NCBI RefSeq assembly: GCF_008831075.1
Contig: NZ_WBJX01000001.1
Span: forward strand, 816,515-880,514
Reading direction: 5' to 3'
DNA: 64,000 bases
Origin: Pseudoclavibacter terrae
Lineage (GTDB): Bacteria; Actinomycetota; Actinomycetes; Actinomycetales; Microbacteriaceae
Shown: in pieces, positions 44,304 through 53,489 of the stretch
Layout of the letters: each line of letters opens with the position of its first letter
Position numbering within the stretch: position 1 is the stretch's first letter
Notes under the pieces: generated by a model
Told to the model about the DNA's origin: nothing
The model's input: only the letters and a program-made list of their open reading frames with translations
Databases searched by the model: none
Made by a program: the position numbers and the translations under genes

Positions 44304-47300
44304 GTGTGGGGTCTGTTTCGTAAACGAGGTTCAGAGCCGGGCGACGCGAAGAGCGACGATCACGGCTCCGGCAAGGGTGCGCCCACAAACAATGAGACGG
44401 AGCCGATTCCCGACCTGAGTCCGGTGCGGGATCGCCTCGAGCGCGAGCGTGCCGAGCGTGAGGGCGACCGCGAGGACCGCGACGACGGCCAGTCCCTCGA
44501 CCTCGGACGCGACCACGAAGACGGGGTGCGCGCACGAAACGCCGACGGTCCGAGTCTCACTCGCGGCCGTTCCTGGGTTGCGGATGCGGTAGCGCACGAA
44601 CGCAAGACCCACCCGGTGCCATCCGCGGACGAGCAGGCGCTCACCGCGCTGGACCTCGAACGCGCCGAGCAGGCGCGGGCGCTCGAAGCGGCCGTCGACG
44701 CGGCTCAAGACGCCTGGCTGCACGAGCTCGCGCAACTCGGCGGACCATCCCCGCTCCTCGACTTCGCTGACGAGCCCGGCACCTCCGTCGAGCTCACCAG
44801 CGCGCACCCCGGCGGGATCGCACCATTCGCCGCGGGCAAGACCGTGCTGCTGTCGGCGCTCGTGCGCGAGAACTCCTCGTTCCGTGGCGCTCGGGACGCC
44901 GCCGACCTCATCGCGCAGAAGGGCACCGAGCTGCTCGCCGGCCGTGGCATGAGCACGATCCAGCTCGCCACGGGCTTCGCCGAGTGGACGCAGGACGGGA
45001 AGCACTTCCGCGCGCCCATCCTCACCCGCACGGTCGACCTGCGCCGCGCGGGTCGCGACTACGAGTTCACGCTCAAGGGCCCGAGTCGCGTGAACGCCTC
45101 CCTCGTGCGTCACCTCGCGCAGCACTTCGGCGTGCGCCTCCCGGTGGCCGAGCTGCTCGAGCTCGCGAAGTCCAACGACGCCTTCCTGCCGCAGCAGGTC
45201 TTCGACCGCATGCGAGCGCTCGGCGCGTCCATTCCGCAGTTCACGGTCTCGGCCCGCGCCGTCATCTCGAGCTTCGGCGAGGTGGCGAGCGCCATGCTCC
45301 GCGACACGAACGAGCTCACCCACCCCGTGCTTCGCGCCCTCGCGGGCGACGAGGAAGCACGCCGCCAGGTCGCCGCGCCGCGGCCCGCCACGCAGCGACC
45401 CAGCCCGGACCGTCGTGACCCGGTCGGGGACCGGTTCCTGCTGGACGCGGACACCGAGCAGGAGCGCGTCGTCGACGCGATCGCGGCCGGCAACTCAGCC
45501 GTCATCAACACGATGCCGGGCACCGGGCTCACGCAGACCGTCATCAACGCGCTCGGTCTGCTCGTCGCCGACGGCAAGCGCGTCCTCGTCGTCACGCCAC
45601 GCTCAGCGAGCATCCGCGCCATCAGGGCTCGCCTCAAGAGCGTGGGACTCGAGGGCCTCGCCGTGACGCCTCGAACCCTCCGCCGGGACGCGATCGCATC
45701 CATCTCGCGCAACGAGAAGGCCCGCAAGCCCGCGATGCACGAGCTCGACGACGCCCTCGTCCGTCTCCGCCACGTGCTCGCCGACTACCGGGACGCACTC
45801 GTGCACCCTGACCCGGCACTCGGCGTCTCCGCGCTCGACGCCCTCGAAGAGCTCTCCCGCCTCGAACTGCGAGAGCACCCACCCATCACGACGGCACGCC
45901 TCGACCGCGACGCCATCGAGGCGATCGCCACGGGCCGCGACGCCATCGCGCGCCAGCTTCGGGCCGCCGGGGAGCTCGGCCAGTTCAAGTATGGCCCGGA
46001 CGACTCGCCCTGGTACGGCGTCTCGTTCGAGTCGACCGACGAAGCGAACCGCGCGCAAGAGGCCGCGGTCGAGCTCGACGCGGGAGTGCTGGTCGAGGTC
46101 ATCGACCGGGCGCAGGAGCTCGTCGGCCGAACCCGGATGCGCCCCGCCGAGACGTACGGCGAGCTGGGCATCTACCTCCGACTGCTGCTCGACCTGCGCG
46201 AGACGCTCGACCGGTTCCGCCCGGCGGTCTTCGACCACTCGCTGACGGACGTCATCCACGCCACTAACCCCAAGCGGGAGGGCAGCGACCTGACGTCCGC
46301 GCGCCGCCGCCAGCTGCGGCAGCTCGCGAAGGACTACGTGCGGCCCGGCGTCGTCGTGGAGGACCTCCACGAGTCGCTCAAGCTGGCCCAGCGCCAGCGC
46401 ATCCTCTGGCACCGCTACGTCACCGATGGCTCAACCCCCACCGTCCCCACCGGCATCTCCGACGTCAGGAAGTTCCACCGCGAGGTCGCCGAGAAGCTGC
46501 GCCTCCTCGACGAGCCGCTCGTCGACGCCGGTGCCGTCTCGCTGAGCGAGCTGCCCCTGGCCGACCTCCCGGCCCGCATCACGGAGCTCGCGGCCGACAG
46601 CGAGGTGCTGCACAACATCGTCGAGCGCCTCACCATCATCGAGCGCCTCGAGAACCTCGGCCTCACCCCACTGCTCGAAGACCTCTCCGAGCGTCACGTC
46701 GAGGCGGATGCGCTCGGCGACGAGCTCGAGCTGGCCTGGTGGCAGTCGGTCCTGGAGGACCTCCTCGACCGCGACAAGGCCCTCCTCAACGCCAACACCC
46801 GCGTCGTGACGCGACTCGAGAGCGACTTCAGGGTCGTCGACCAGGCGCACACCGATCACTCGGCCGCGCAGCTCGCCTGGCAGCTCGCCGAGGCGTGGAA
46901 GGTCGCGATCGTCGACTACAGCGAGCAGGCGGATGCGCTGCGGCAGCTGCTGCGACGCCCTGGCGTGCCCTCCACAAAGCTCGCCCTCGAAGCGGGCGAC
47001 GTCTCGAAGAGCATCGCTCAGCTGTGGCTCACGACTCCGTACGATGTGCCGCTCGTCAGCGAGCGCATCCACTTCGACACCGTCGTCCTGGTGGATGCGG
47101 GAACGATGTCGATCGCCGAGAGCATCGGGGCGATCCGTCGAGGCGACCAGGTCGTCGCCTTCGGAGACCCGGTCACCCAGTACCCGACTCCGTTCACGGT
47201 CGCCGTGACGCGACCCTCGGCGGACAGCACGGACACGTGGGGCCTTCGGCACACCGACCAGGTCGGCGAGTCCGTGTACTCGCGGCTCGCCGAGTTCCTG

Positions 47301-48548
47301 CCGGAGCACGCGCTCACGCGCAGCTACCGCGCGGGCGGCGAAGACCTCGCTGAACTCGTCAACCGGCGCTTCTACAAGGGCCGCATCCGCTCTATGCCCT
47401 GGGCCGGCACGTTGCTCGGCCACTCGAGCCTCAGCTTCTCGTTCGTGGAGAACGGAACGGGGCTGCCCGACCCGATCACCGGTGGCGTCGAATCGACGGA
47501 CGCCGAGGTGAGCCGCGTCGTCGAGCTGGTCGTCGACCACGCCGTGCACCGGCCCCGCGAATCGCTCATGGTCGTCACCGCGTCAGCCCTCCACGCCCGC
47601 CGAGTCGAGCAGGCCGTCTACTCCGCTGCTTCCCGACGGAGCGACATCGCCGAGTTCTTCACGGCAGCCCGCGGCGAGCCGTTCACCGTCACGACGATCG
47701 AGCTGGCCACCGCCCAGTCGCGCGACCGCGTGATCTTCTCGATCGGCTTCGGCCGAACACCGCACGGCCGCGTCCTCGCGAACTTCGGAGTGCTCGGCAC
47801 CGAGCTCGGCGAGCGGGCGCTTGCCGTCGCCATGACCCGTGCCCGCCGGTCGCTCGTGGTGGTCTCCTGCATCCGGCCAGGCGAGCTCGACCCGTCGCGC
47901 ATGTCGCGGGGCGTTCTCGGCCTGGCGCAGATCCTCGGTGAAGCCGACCCGGACGCGGCGAAGGCTGGCACGCCCGCTGACGCCCCCGCACCGTCCGAGC
48001 CCACGGCAGGAGACCCCGCGCCCGACGAGGAGGGTGACGGCGAGGCACGCGACGTCGAGGCGCCGCCCATGCTGCTCGACCTCGCGAACCGTCTCGAGTC
48101 GTTCGGCATGACCGTCGAGCTGTTCCACCGCGGACGCATCCCACTGGCCGCCGCCTACCGCGGCCGGGCGATCGCGATCGACACGGACGGCCTCGACCTG
48201 CGTATCGCCGGCTCAGCGGATGCCACACTGCGCGAGACCCTGCGCCTGCGCCCAGAACTCCTCAAGCGCCTCGGCTGGTACTACCTCCGCGTGCACTCCT
48301 TCGAGCTGTTCGCGCACCCGGAGGCCGTCGCGCGTCGCATCGGCAAGGCCCTGAAGGTGCCGCTGCCTGCGGAGTCGGCCGGGATCGCGGCCGGCTCGAT
48401 GCAGGGAGAGCTGGGGGAGCTGACCTCAGGTCGGTCGACGACGGATGCGGGCGCCGCGGCAAGCGCGAGCCTCGCGTCGGTCACGCTGCCGGATGGCAAT
48501 CAGCAGATCGCGATCGCTCGCCCGGGCGAGCCCGGCGGTGCGAGCTGA
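44304..48548 (+). CDS. SF1 helicase-like protein with degenerate ATPase motifs and C-terminal nuclease-like domain
   Basis: 1414 residues. A charged N-terminus (to about 100) is followed by a helical region. A P-loop-like site M-P-G-T-G-L-T-Q-T (404-412) has Leu409 where the catalytic Lys belongs, and motif II reads L-V-D-A (D931-A932) rather than D-E. Motif III (F-G-D-P-V-T-Q), Y-R-A-G-G-E-D-L and motif VI (A-M-T-R-A-R-R, Arg1179) are kept. The last ~150 residues resemble a Vsr/REase_MTES-like fold (A-I-D-T-D-G near 1291-1296; L-G-W-Y-Y-L-R-V-H). GTG 44304 is chosen because TACAGT ends 7 nt earlier; GTG 44295 is possible. ATP hydrolysis is doubtful. Confidence 0.75.
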   Translation: MWGLFRKRGSEPGDAKSDDHGSGKGAPTNNETEPIPDLSPVRDRLERERAEREGDREDRDDGQSLDLGRDHEDGVRARNADGPSLTRGRSWVADAVAHERKTHPVPSADEQALTALDLERAEQARALEAAVDAAQDAWLHELAQLGGPSPLLDFADEPGTSVELTSAHPGGIAPFAAGKTVLLSALVRENSSFRGARDAADLIAQKGTELLAGRGMSTIQLATGFAEWTQDGKHFRAPILTRTVDLRRAGRDYEFTLKGPSRVNASLVRHLAQHFGVRLPVAELLELAKSNDAFLPQQVFDRMRALGASIPQFTVSARAVISSFGEVASAMLRDTNELTHPVLRALAGDEEARRQVAAPRPATQRPSPDRRDPVGDRFLLDADTEQERVVDAIAAGNSAVINTMPGTGLTQTVINALGLLVADGKRVLVVTPRSASIRAIRARLKSVGLEGLAVTPRTLRRDAIASISRNEKARKPAMHELDDALVRLRHVLADYRDALVHPDPALGVSALDALEELSRLELREHPPITTARLDRDAIEAIATGRDAIARQLRAAGELGQFKYGPDDSPWYGVSFESTDEANRAQEAAVELDAGVLVEVIDRAQELVGRTRMRPAETYGELGIYLRLLLDLRETLDRFRPAVFDHSLTDVIHATNPKREGSDLTSARRRQLRQLAKDYVRPGVVVEDLHESLKLAQRQRILWHRYVTDGSTPTVPTGISDVRKFHREVAEKLRLLDEPLVDAGAVSLSELPLADLPARITELAADSEVLHNIVERLTIIERLENLGLTPLLEDLSERHVEADALGDELELAWWQSVLEDLLDRDKALLNANTRVVTRLESDFRVVDQAHTDHSAAQLAWQLAEAWKVAIVDYSEQADALRQLLRRPGVPSTKLALEAGDVSKSIAQLWLTTPYDVPLVSERIHFDTVVLVDAGTMSIAESIGAIRRGDQVVAFGDPVTQYPTPFTVAVTRPSADSTDTWGLRHTDQVGESVYSRLAEFLPEHALTRSYRAGGEDLAELVNRRFYKGRIRSMPWAGTLLGHSSLSFSFVENGTGLPDPITGGVESTDAEVSRVVELVVDHAVHRPRESLMVVTASALHARRVEQAVYSAASRRSDIAEFFTAARGEPFTVTTIELATAQSRDRVIFSIGFGRTPHGRVLANFGVLGTELGERALAVAMTRARRSLVVVSCIRPGELDPSRMSRGVLGLAQILGEADPDAAKAGTPADAPAPSEPTAGDPAPDEEGDGEARDVEAPPMLLDLANRLESFGMTVELFHRGRIPLAAAYRGRAIAIDTDGLDLRIAGSADATLRETLRLRPELLKRLGWYYLRVHSFELFAHPEAVARRIGKALKVPLPAESAGIAAGSMQGELGELTSGRSTTDAGAAASASLASVTLPDGNQQIAIARPGEPGGAS

Positions 48549-48550
48549 GC

Positions 48551-48817
48551 GTGACCCACTCGAACGACCAGGACGAGACGGCAGGAACTCGCATCGGGCG
48601 CAAGCCGCGCCGCCGCGTGACGACGGCGCCGCCGCCCGGCAGCGACCCAGCACCACAGTCGGCCGACGGCAGGCGCGAGCCCGCCGTGCTCGCCGGCGAG
48701 GACTCTCCGAGCGCCTGGGGCGACACCGACGTGCGCTACGCGGACGACCGTGCTGCGAGCCCCAGGGGGCCGAACGACGACCGGCTGCGCGCCGACAGGC
48801 CACCGCACTATGGCTGA
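48551..48817 (+). CDS. Small disordered protein downstream of the helicase gene
   Basis: 88 residues, Arg/Asp/Pro-rich, with a C-terminal segment S-A-W-G-D-T-D followed by N-D-D-R-L-R-A-D-R-P-P-H-Y-G, a pattern I associate with short conserved actinobacterial proteins. It starts at GTG 2 bp after the helicase stop codon and overlaps the MFS start by 8 nt, so it is probably translated as part of one operon. The function is unknown. Confidence 0.7.
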   Translation: MTHSNDQDETAGTRIGRKPRRRVTTAPPPGSDPAPQSADGRREPAVLAGEDSPSAWGDTDVRYADDRAASPRGPNDDRLRADRPPHYG

Positions 48818-50138
48818 GCGGGCCATCGAACCGAACGACCCCAATGTGCCTGGTTCGGATCCCGAGCATCCCACCACCGGGCAGACCCCCGTCATCTCGA
48901 GCGTGGATGGGCCCAGGCCTCCGATCCCCGCAGAGATCTGGGTGCTGCTCGTCGCCACCTTCTTCATCGCGATCGGCTTCGCGCTCATCGTGCCGGTGCT
49001 GCCGCAGTACGCCCTGAGCTTTGGGGTCGGCGCAACGCTGGTCTCGGTCGTTGTGAGCGCGTTCGCGTTCATGAGGCTCGTGTTCGCGCCCGGTGCGGGC
49101 GCCCTCATCAACAAGCTGGGGGAGCGGCGCATCTACGTCGCGGGACTCCTCATCGTCGCGGCGTCGACGGCCGCCGTGGCGTTCGCTCAGGACTACTGGC
49201 AGCTGCTCGTCTTCCGGGGGCTCGGCGGCGTCGGGTCCGTGATGTTCACGATCTCCGCCGCCGGCATGATCGCCCGCTACTCGCCGCCGCAGATCCGCGG
49301 GCGCATCTCGGCCCTCTGGGGCGGCATCTTCCTCGTCGGCAACATCGCCGGCCCCGCGGTCGGCGGGGCGCTCGCGCAGTTCGGCATCGGCGTGCCGTTC
49401 CTCGTCTACTCTGGCACCCTCGTCATCGCCGCGGCCATCGTCGGGGTCATGATGGGGCGCGCACACCGCGTCACCGCAAGGAAGGCGGCCGAGGAGGCCG
49501 GACTGCACGACGCCGGCGACGACCGAGCCCCCGGCATGAGGAAGCTCGAGCCGAAGTCCCTGCGCGAGGCGCTCCAGGACTCCGCCTATCGTGCCTCGCT
49601 CGTGTTCGGCTTCGCGAACGGATGGGCGAACTTCGGGGTGCGGACGGCGATCCTTCCGTTGTTCGTCGCGACCAGCATCAGCCAGGAGCCGTGGGTGATC
49701 GGGGTCGTCATCGCCGTCGGCGCGGTCGGCAACGTCGTCTCGCTGCAGTATGCCGGGCGGAAGACTGACCGTGTCGGGCGTCGCCCGTTCATCCTCATCG
49801 GCCTCGGCGTCTCGGCCGTGGCGATGTTCGCGACGGCGTTCGCCAGCGACATCGTCACGATGCTCGCGCTGAGCTTCGTGCTCGGACTGGGCTCGGGGCT
49901 CGCGGCCCCGGCGGAGCAGGCCGTGATCTCCGACATCATCGGCTACGGACGCAGCGGCGGCCAGGTGCTCTCCACGTACCAGATGACGCAGGACGGCGGG
50001 AGCATCCTCGGGCCCATCGTGGCCGGCGTCATCGCCGACCTCTTCGGCTTCACCTGGGCGATCATCGTCTCGTCGCTCATGCTCGCCATCGCGTGTCTCT
50101 CCTGGGTGTGGGGCCGCGAGACGTTCCGTTCGTCCTGA
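48810..50138 (+). CDS. MFS transporter
   Basis: 442 residues with 12 predicted helices after a 40-residue polar N-terminus. MFS signature between helices 2 and 3 (G-A-L-I-N-K-L-G-E-R-R) and a long central loop; resembles multidrug-type transporters (D-Y-W-Q-L-L-V-F-R-G-L-G-G). The substrate is unknown. The ATG overlaps the small gene upstream. Confidence 0.9.
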   Translation: MAERAIEPNDPNVPGSDPEHPTTGQTPVISSVDGPRPPIPAEIWVLLVATFFIAIGFALIVPVLPQYALSFGVGATLVSVVVSAFAFMRLVFAPGAGALINKLGERRIYVAGLLIVAASTAAVAFAQDYWQLLVFRGLGGVGSVMFTISAAGMIARYSPPQIRGRISALWGGIFLVGNIAGPAVGGALAQFGIGVPFLVYSGTLVIAAAIVGVMMGRAHRVTARKAAEEAGLHDAGDDRAPGMRKLEPKSLREALQDSAYRASLVFGFANGWANFGVRTAILPLFVATSISQEPWVIGVVIAVGAVGNVVSLQYAGRKTDRVGRRPFILIGLGVSAVAMFATAFASDIVTMLALSFVLGLGSGLAAPAEQAVISDIIGYGRSGGQVLSTYQMTQDGGSILGPIVAGVIADLFGFTWAIIVSSLMLAIACLSWVWGRETFRSS

Positions 50139-50179
50139 TCGGCCGATCGCCTGCCCCGACACGGTGCGGAGACGCAAGA

Positions 50180-50204
50180 ACGCCGCCGGGGTGACCGGCG
50201 GCGT
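50180..50204. terminator. GC hairpin terminator
   Basis: ACGCCGCCGG-ggtga-CCGGCGGCGT, 10-bp perfect stem between the convergent MFS and mscL genes, without a T-tract. Confidence 0.65.
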
Positions 50205-50247
50205 CCTCGTGCAGCGCTTGCGACTGCGGTGCTGTGGCGCTTCTTGC

Positions 50248-50685
50248 CTAGGCTCGCGTCTCGGGGCCTTCGCCCTGGAGCTTCGCGGGCGACTCCTGCT
50301 GCGCCTTGAGGAGGTCGCGGATCTCCTCGAGGATGTCCTTCTCGGTGACGGCGGCCTCGACGGCGGGCTTCGGCTTGCCGTGGATGAGGCGGTAGCTCAT
50401 GTCGTTGAGCTTGTTGATCGGCACGATGATCGCGAAGTACACGACCGCGGCGATCAGGACGAACTGGATGATCGCGGCGATGACCGCGCCGAAGCCGATC
50501 TGTGCCCCGGCGATGTTGACAGTCGCGGCCGCGATGTCGTCAGCCTGGAAGATGGTGGCGATGATCGGGTTGAAAATGCCATCGACGATGGCGGTGACGA
50601 TGCCGGTGAACGCGGCACCGATGATGACGGCGACGGCAAGCTCGATGACGTTGCCACGCATGATGAATTCGCGGAATCCCTTCAC
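50248..50685 (-). CDS. mscL: Large-conductance mechanosensitive channel
   Basis: 145 residues. N-terminal helix K-G-F-R-E-F-I-M-R-G-N-V-I-E-L-A-V-A, pore helix with V-I-I-G-A-A-F, second membrane helix at about 75-97, and cytoplasmic helix bundle (E-E-I-R-D-L-L). It releases solutes on hypo-osmotic shock. Length and motifs are normal. Confidence 0.96.
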   Translation of the reverse strand: MKGFREFIMRGNVIELAVAVIIGAAFTGIVTAIVDGIFNPIIATIFQADDIAAATVNIAGAQIGFGAVIAAIIQFVLIAAVVYFAIIVPINKLNDMSYRLIHGKPKPAVEAAVTEKDILEEIRDLLKAQQESPAKLQGEGPETRA

Positions 50686-50729
50686 GGGTCCCCTTTCGTT
50701 GTGTACTCGCGTACGGACAAGTCGTCAGT

Positions 50730-51038
50730 TCAGGAAGAAGCTGAAGTGCTGCTGCTGCTGCTGGATGCCGCAGCTGGTGCCGGGTCCTTCTTGGCGGGTG
50801 CGGGCTTCGACTCCGAGGTGGCTCCCGAGGAGGAAGCGGAGCCGGAGCTCTTCTTGGCGCTGGCCGCGGAGTCGGTCCGGTAGAAGCCGGATCCCTTGAA
50901 GGAGACGCCGACGGCACCGAAGACCTTGCGCAGCTTGCCTCCGCACGCGTCGCAGACCGTGAGGCTCGCGTCGGCGAACCCCTGCTGGATGTCGAAGGCG
51001 TTGTCACATTCGGTGCAACGGTAGGAATAGGTAGGCAT
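50730..51038 (-). CDS. FmdB-type zinc-ribbon protein, Ruc-like chaperone
   Basis: 102 residues. M-P-T-Y-S-Y-R-C-T-E-C, then C-D-A-C form a zinc ribbon with two CxxC pairs, followed by V-S-F-K-G-S-G-F-Y-R-T-D and a Ser/Ala/Lys-rich disordered tail. It closely resembles mycobacterial Rv0991c (Ruc), a redox-regulated chaperone, both in sequence as recalled and in lying next to the formyl-THF cyclo-ligase gene. The chaperone role is inferred from that match. Confidence 0.85.
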   Translation of the reverse strand: MPTYSYRCTECDNAFDIQQGFADASLTVCDACGGKLRKVFGAVGVSFKGSGFYRTDSAASAKKSSGSASSSGATSESKPAPAKKDPAPAAASSSSSSTSASS

Positions 51039-51098
51039 AATCTCGCTTTCGGGGACCAGGACAGCATAAACGCGCCGGAGAGCCCGCGGGGTAATGCG

Positions 51099-51677
51099 TC
51101 AGAAACGTGTGATCCCTGACGGCGTGACGACGCCATCCACCCGTTCGTCGTGCACCTCGCGGGGGACGGCGCCGACGAGTTCGTCGTCGAAGACCACGGC
51201 GAAGACGGGCGGCCTGTCGGCCATCGAGCCGAGCGTCCGGTCGTAGTAGCCGCGCCCCCAGCCCATCCGGTAGCCCTCCAGGTCGATGGATGCGGCGGGC
51301 ACGATGAGCAGGTCCGCGTCGCCGAGCGCGATGGGCCCGAGGAGCTCGCCGATGGCTTCTGGGAAGCCGAGTTCGTGCGGGTGCTCCGACTCGCCGTCGG
51401 AGACGACCCAGTCGAGGAGTCCGTCTTCACGTGTGACGGGGAGCAGCACGGTGATGCCTGCGTCGCTTGCCCAGCTGAGGAACGGTCTCGTGCTCGGCTC
51501 GAACTCGCCGGAGAGGTAGCAGGAGATGCGAGTCGCGCCGTGGGCGACGACGAGCTCTCGCAGGTGGTGCGAGAGGTGTTCGGCGTGCTCCGAGAGCTGC
51601 AGCTCTCCGTGGCTGCGTCGTCGCTGTCGGATCTCCGCGCGGAGGGCGCGCTTCTCGGTCTTCGCGTCGGTCGCCAT
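51099..51677 (-). CDS. 5-formyltetrahydrofolate cyclo-ligase
   Basis: 192 residues. ATP-binding basic N-terminus (K-R-A-L-R-A-E-I-R-Q-R-R) and the conserved G-Y-R-M-G-W-G-R-G-Y-Y-D-R-T-L near 143-157. Converts 5-formyl-THF to 5,10-methenyl-THF with ATP. ATG 51677 is taken; the frame remains open far upstream only as antisense to galU and later genes. Divergent from galU. Confidence 0.93.
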   Translation of the reverse strand: MATDAKTEKRALRAEIRQRRRSHGELQLSEHAEHLSHHLRELVVAHGATRISCYLSGEFEPSTRPFLSWASDAGITVLLPVTREDGLLDWVVSDGESEHPHELGFPEAIGELLGPIALGDADLLIVPAASIDLEGYRMGWGRGYYDRTLGSMADRPPVFAVVFDDELVGAVPREVHDERVDGVVTPSGITRF

Positions 51678-51809
51678 GGCAGGGAGCCTAGCGAAACGCC
51701 CTGGAGCCGCTTGTGCAGAGCTGGGGCGGGAACCCGCAGATAGGCCCCAACCCGCGCGCCTTCGGCCCTCCGTTTCTCCAGAACACGCGGGGGCCATACG
51801 ATACGGCCT

Positions 51810-52733
51810 ATGTCCTCGCGCATCACAAAGGCCGTTATTCCTGCTGCGGGTCTCGGGACGAGGTTCCTGCCTGCGACGAAAGCCATACCGAAGGAGATGC
51901 TGCCGGTGGTCGACCGGCCGGCGATCCAGTACGTGGTCGAGGAAGCAGTCGACGCGGGGCTGACCGACGTGCTCATGATCACGGGACGCAACAAGACGAC
52001 CCTCGAGAACCACTTCGACCGGGTCGCCGAGATCGAGGCGCTGCTCGAGGCGCGGGGCGAGACTGAGAAGCTCGCGAGGGTGCGGGCTGCGACGAATCTC
52101 GCCGACGTGCACTATCTGCGTCAGGGGGACCCGCTCGGGCTGGGGCACGCGGTGCTGCGCGCGCGTCAGCACGTCGGTGACGAGGCGTTCGCCGTGCTGC
52201 TCGGTGACGACATCATGGCGGGTGGCGGTTCGCTGCTCTCGCGCATGGTCCAGGTCCACGAGGCGACGGGCGCGAGCGTCGTCGCCCTGCAGGAGGTCGA
52301 CCCGGCGATGATCTCCTCCTACGGCGTCGTCGCCTACGATGCGGCCTCGAGTGTCGCGGAGGGTGTGCCTGGCGCCGGTCCGGACACGATTCAGATCGCG
52401 GGTCTCGTCGAGAAGCCGTCTCTCGAGGACGCGCCCTCGAACTTCGCGGTCATCGGCCGGTACCTGCTTCGCCCCGAGGTCTTCGCCGTGCTCGAGCAGA
52501 CGAAGCCGGGCGCCGGGGGAGAGATCCAGCTCACCGACGCCCTCCAGGTGCTCGCCGCGAACCGCGAGGAGCTCGGCGGTGTCGTGGGCGTGATCTACCG
52601 CGAGCGTCGCTTCGACACGGGCAACAAGCTCGACTACATCAAGGCGATCGTCGAGCTCGCCATCGACGACCCCAAGCTGGGGCCGGCGCTCAGCCCGTGG
52701 CTGCAGCAGTTCGCGAAGTCGCTCGCAGAGTAG
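51810..52733 (+). CDS. galU: UTP-glucose-1-phosphate uridylyltransferase
   Basis: 307 residues. Nucleotide-binding A-A-G-L-G-T-R-F-L-P-A-T-K-A-I-P-K-E-M near the start and V-E-K-P in the middle. Makes UDP-glucose for cell-envelope and glycogen-related pathways. TACGAT ends 7 nt before the ATG, a leaderless promoter. Confidence 0.96.
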   Translation: MSSRITKAVIPAAGLGTRFLPATKAIPKEMLPVVDRPAIQYVVEEAVDAGLTDVLMITGRNKTTLENHFDRVAEIEALLEARGETEKLARVRAATNLADVHYLRQGDPLGLGHAVLRARQHVGDEAFAVLLGDDIMAGGGSLLSRMVQVHEATGASVVALQEVDPAMISSYGVVAYDAASSVAEGVPGAGPDTIQIAGLVEKPSLEDAPSNFAVIGRYLLRPEVFAVLEQTKPGAGGEIQLTDALQVLAANREELGGVVGVIYRERRFDTGNKLDYIKAIVELAIDDPKLGPALSPWLQQFAKSLAE

Positions 52734-52745
52734 ACTCCGCTTCCT

Positions 52746-53393
52746 ATGAGCGCTTCCGTTCCCACGCTGACGCACGGCCCGGTGTCGCTGCGTCCCATCA
52801 GGGTCAGGGATGCGCGTGAGCTCGAGTCGGTGCTGCTCGCGAACCGCGAGTGGCTGCAGCCGTGGGAGGCGACGAGCCCGGGTGGTGGCGGTCGCTGGGA
52901 CGTGCGCGGCGGCATCCGTTCTCTGCTGTCCCAGGCCTCGGCGCACACCGCCCTGCCGTTCGTGATCACGTACGAGGGTCGCTTCGCCGGCCAGCTGACG
53001 GTGTCGGGCATCAGCTACGGCGCCCTCTCCTCGGCGACGCTCGGCTACTGGGTCGCCCGCGACTTCGCGGGGAAGGGGCTCGCGACGATCGCGACGGCGA
53101 TGGCCACCGACCACTGCCTGCAGGGGCTCGGGCTGCACCGCATGGAAGTGTGCATCAGGCCGGAGAACGCGAAGTCGCTGCGGGTTGTCGAGAAGCTGGG
53201 CTTCCGATACGAAGGACTGCGTCGTCGGTACATCCACATCGACGGCGACTGGCGCGACCACTTCTGCTTCGCCGTCGTGCGCGAGGAGGTGCCGCAGGGC
53301 GTGTTGCGACGGTGGCGCGAGGGTGGCGCCGACGAGCGCGAGGCGCAGGTGCCAGAGGCTGATTGGGAGCGGACGTCGCAGCCTCTTCGCTGA
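52746..53393 (+). CDS. rimJ: RimJ/RimL-like GNAT acetyltransferase
   Basis: 215 residues. L-R-P-I-R-V-R-D-A-R-E-L near the start, L-G-Y-W-V-A-R-D-F-A-G-K-G-L-A-T (acetyl-CoA loop) and H-R-M-E-V-C-I-R-P-E-N-A-K-S-L-R. Its position after galU matches the mycobacterial order. The likely substrate is a protein N-terminus. TAGACT overlaps the galU stop codon 9 nt before the ATG, so it may have its own promoter. Confidence 0.88.
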   Translation: MSASVPTLTHGPVSLRPIRVRDARELESVLLANREWLQPWEATSPGGGGRWDVRGGIRSLLSQASAHTALPFVITYEGRFAGQLTVSGISYGALSSATLGYWVARDFAGKGLATIATAMATDHCLQGLGLHRMEVCIRPENAKSLRVVEKLGFRYEGLRRRYIHIDGDWRDHFCFAVVREEVPQGVLRRWREGGADEREAQVPEADWERTSQPLR

Positions 53394-53489
53394 GGTTCCG
53401 CCTGAGCGTCGCAAGAAGTTCCGATTCCCGAATCTGACACTCCGCAGCAATCGGCGGCCGCGGGTGCGTCCGCGCTTAATGTTGACGCC

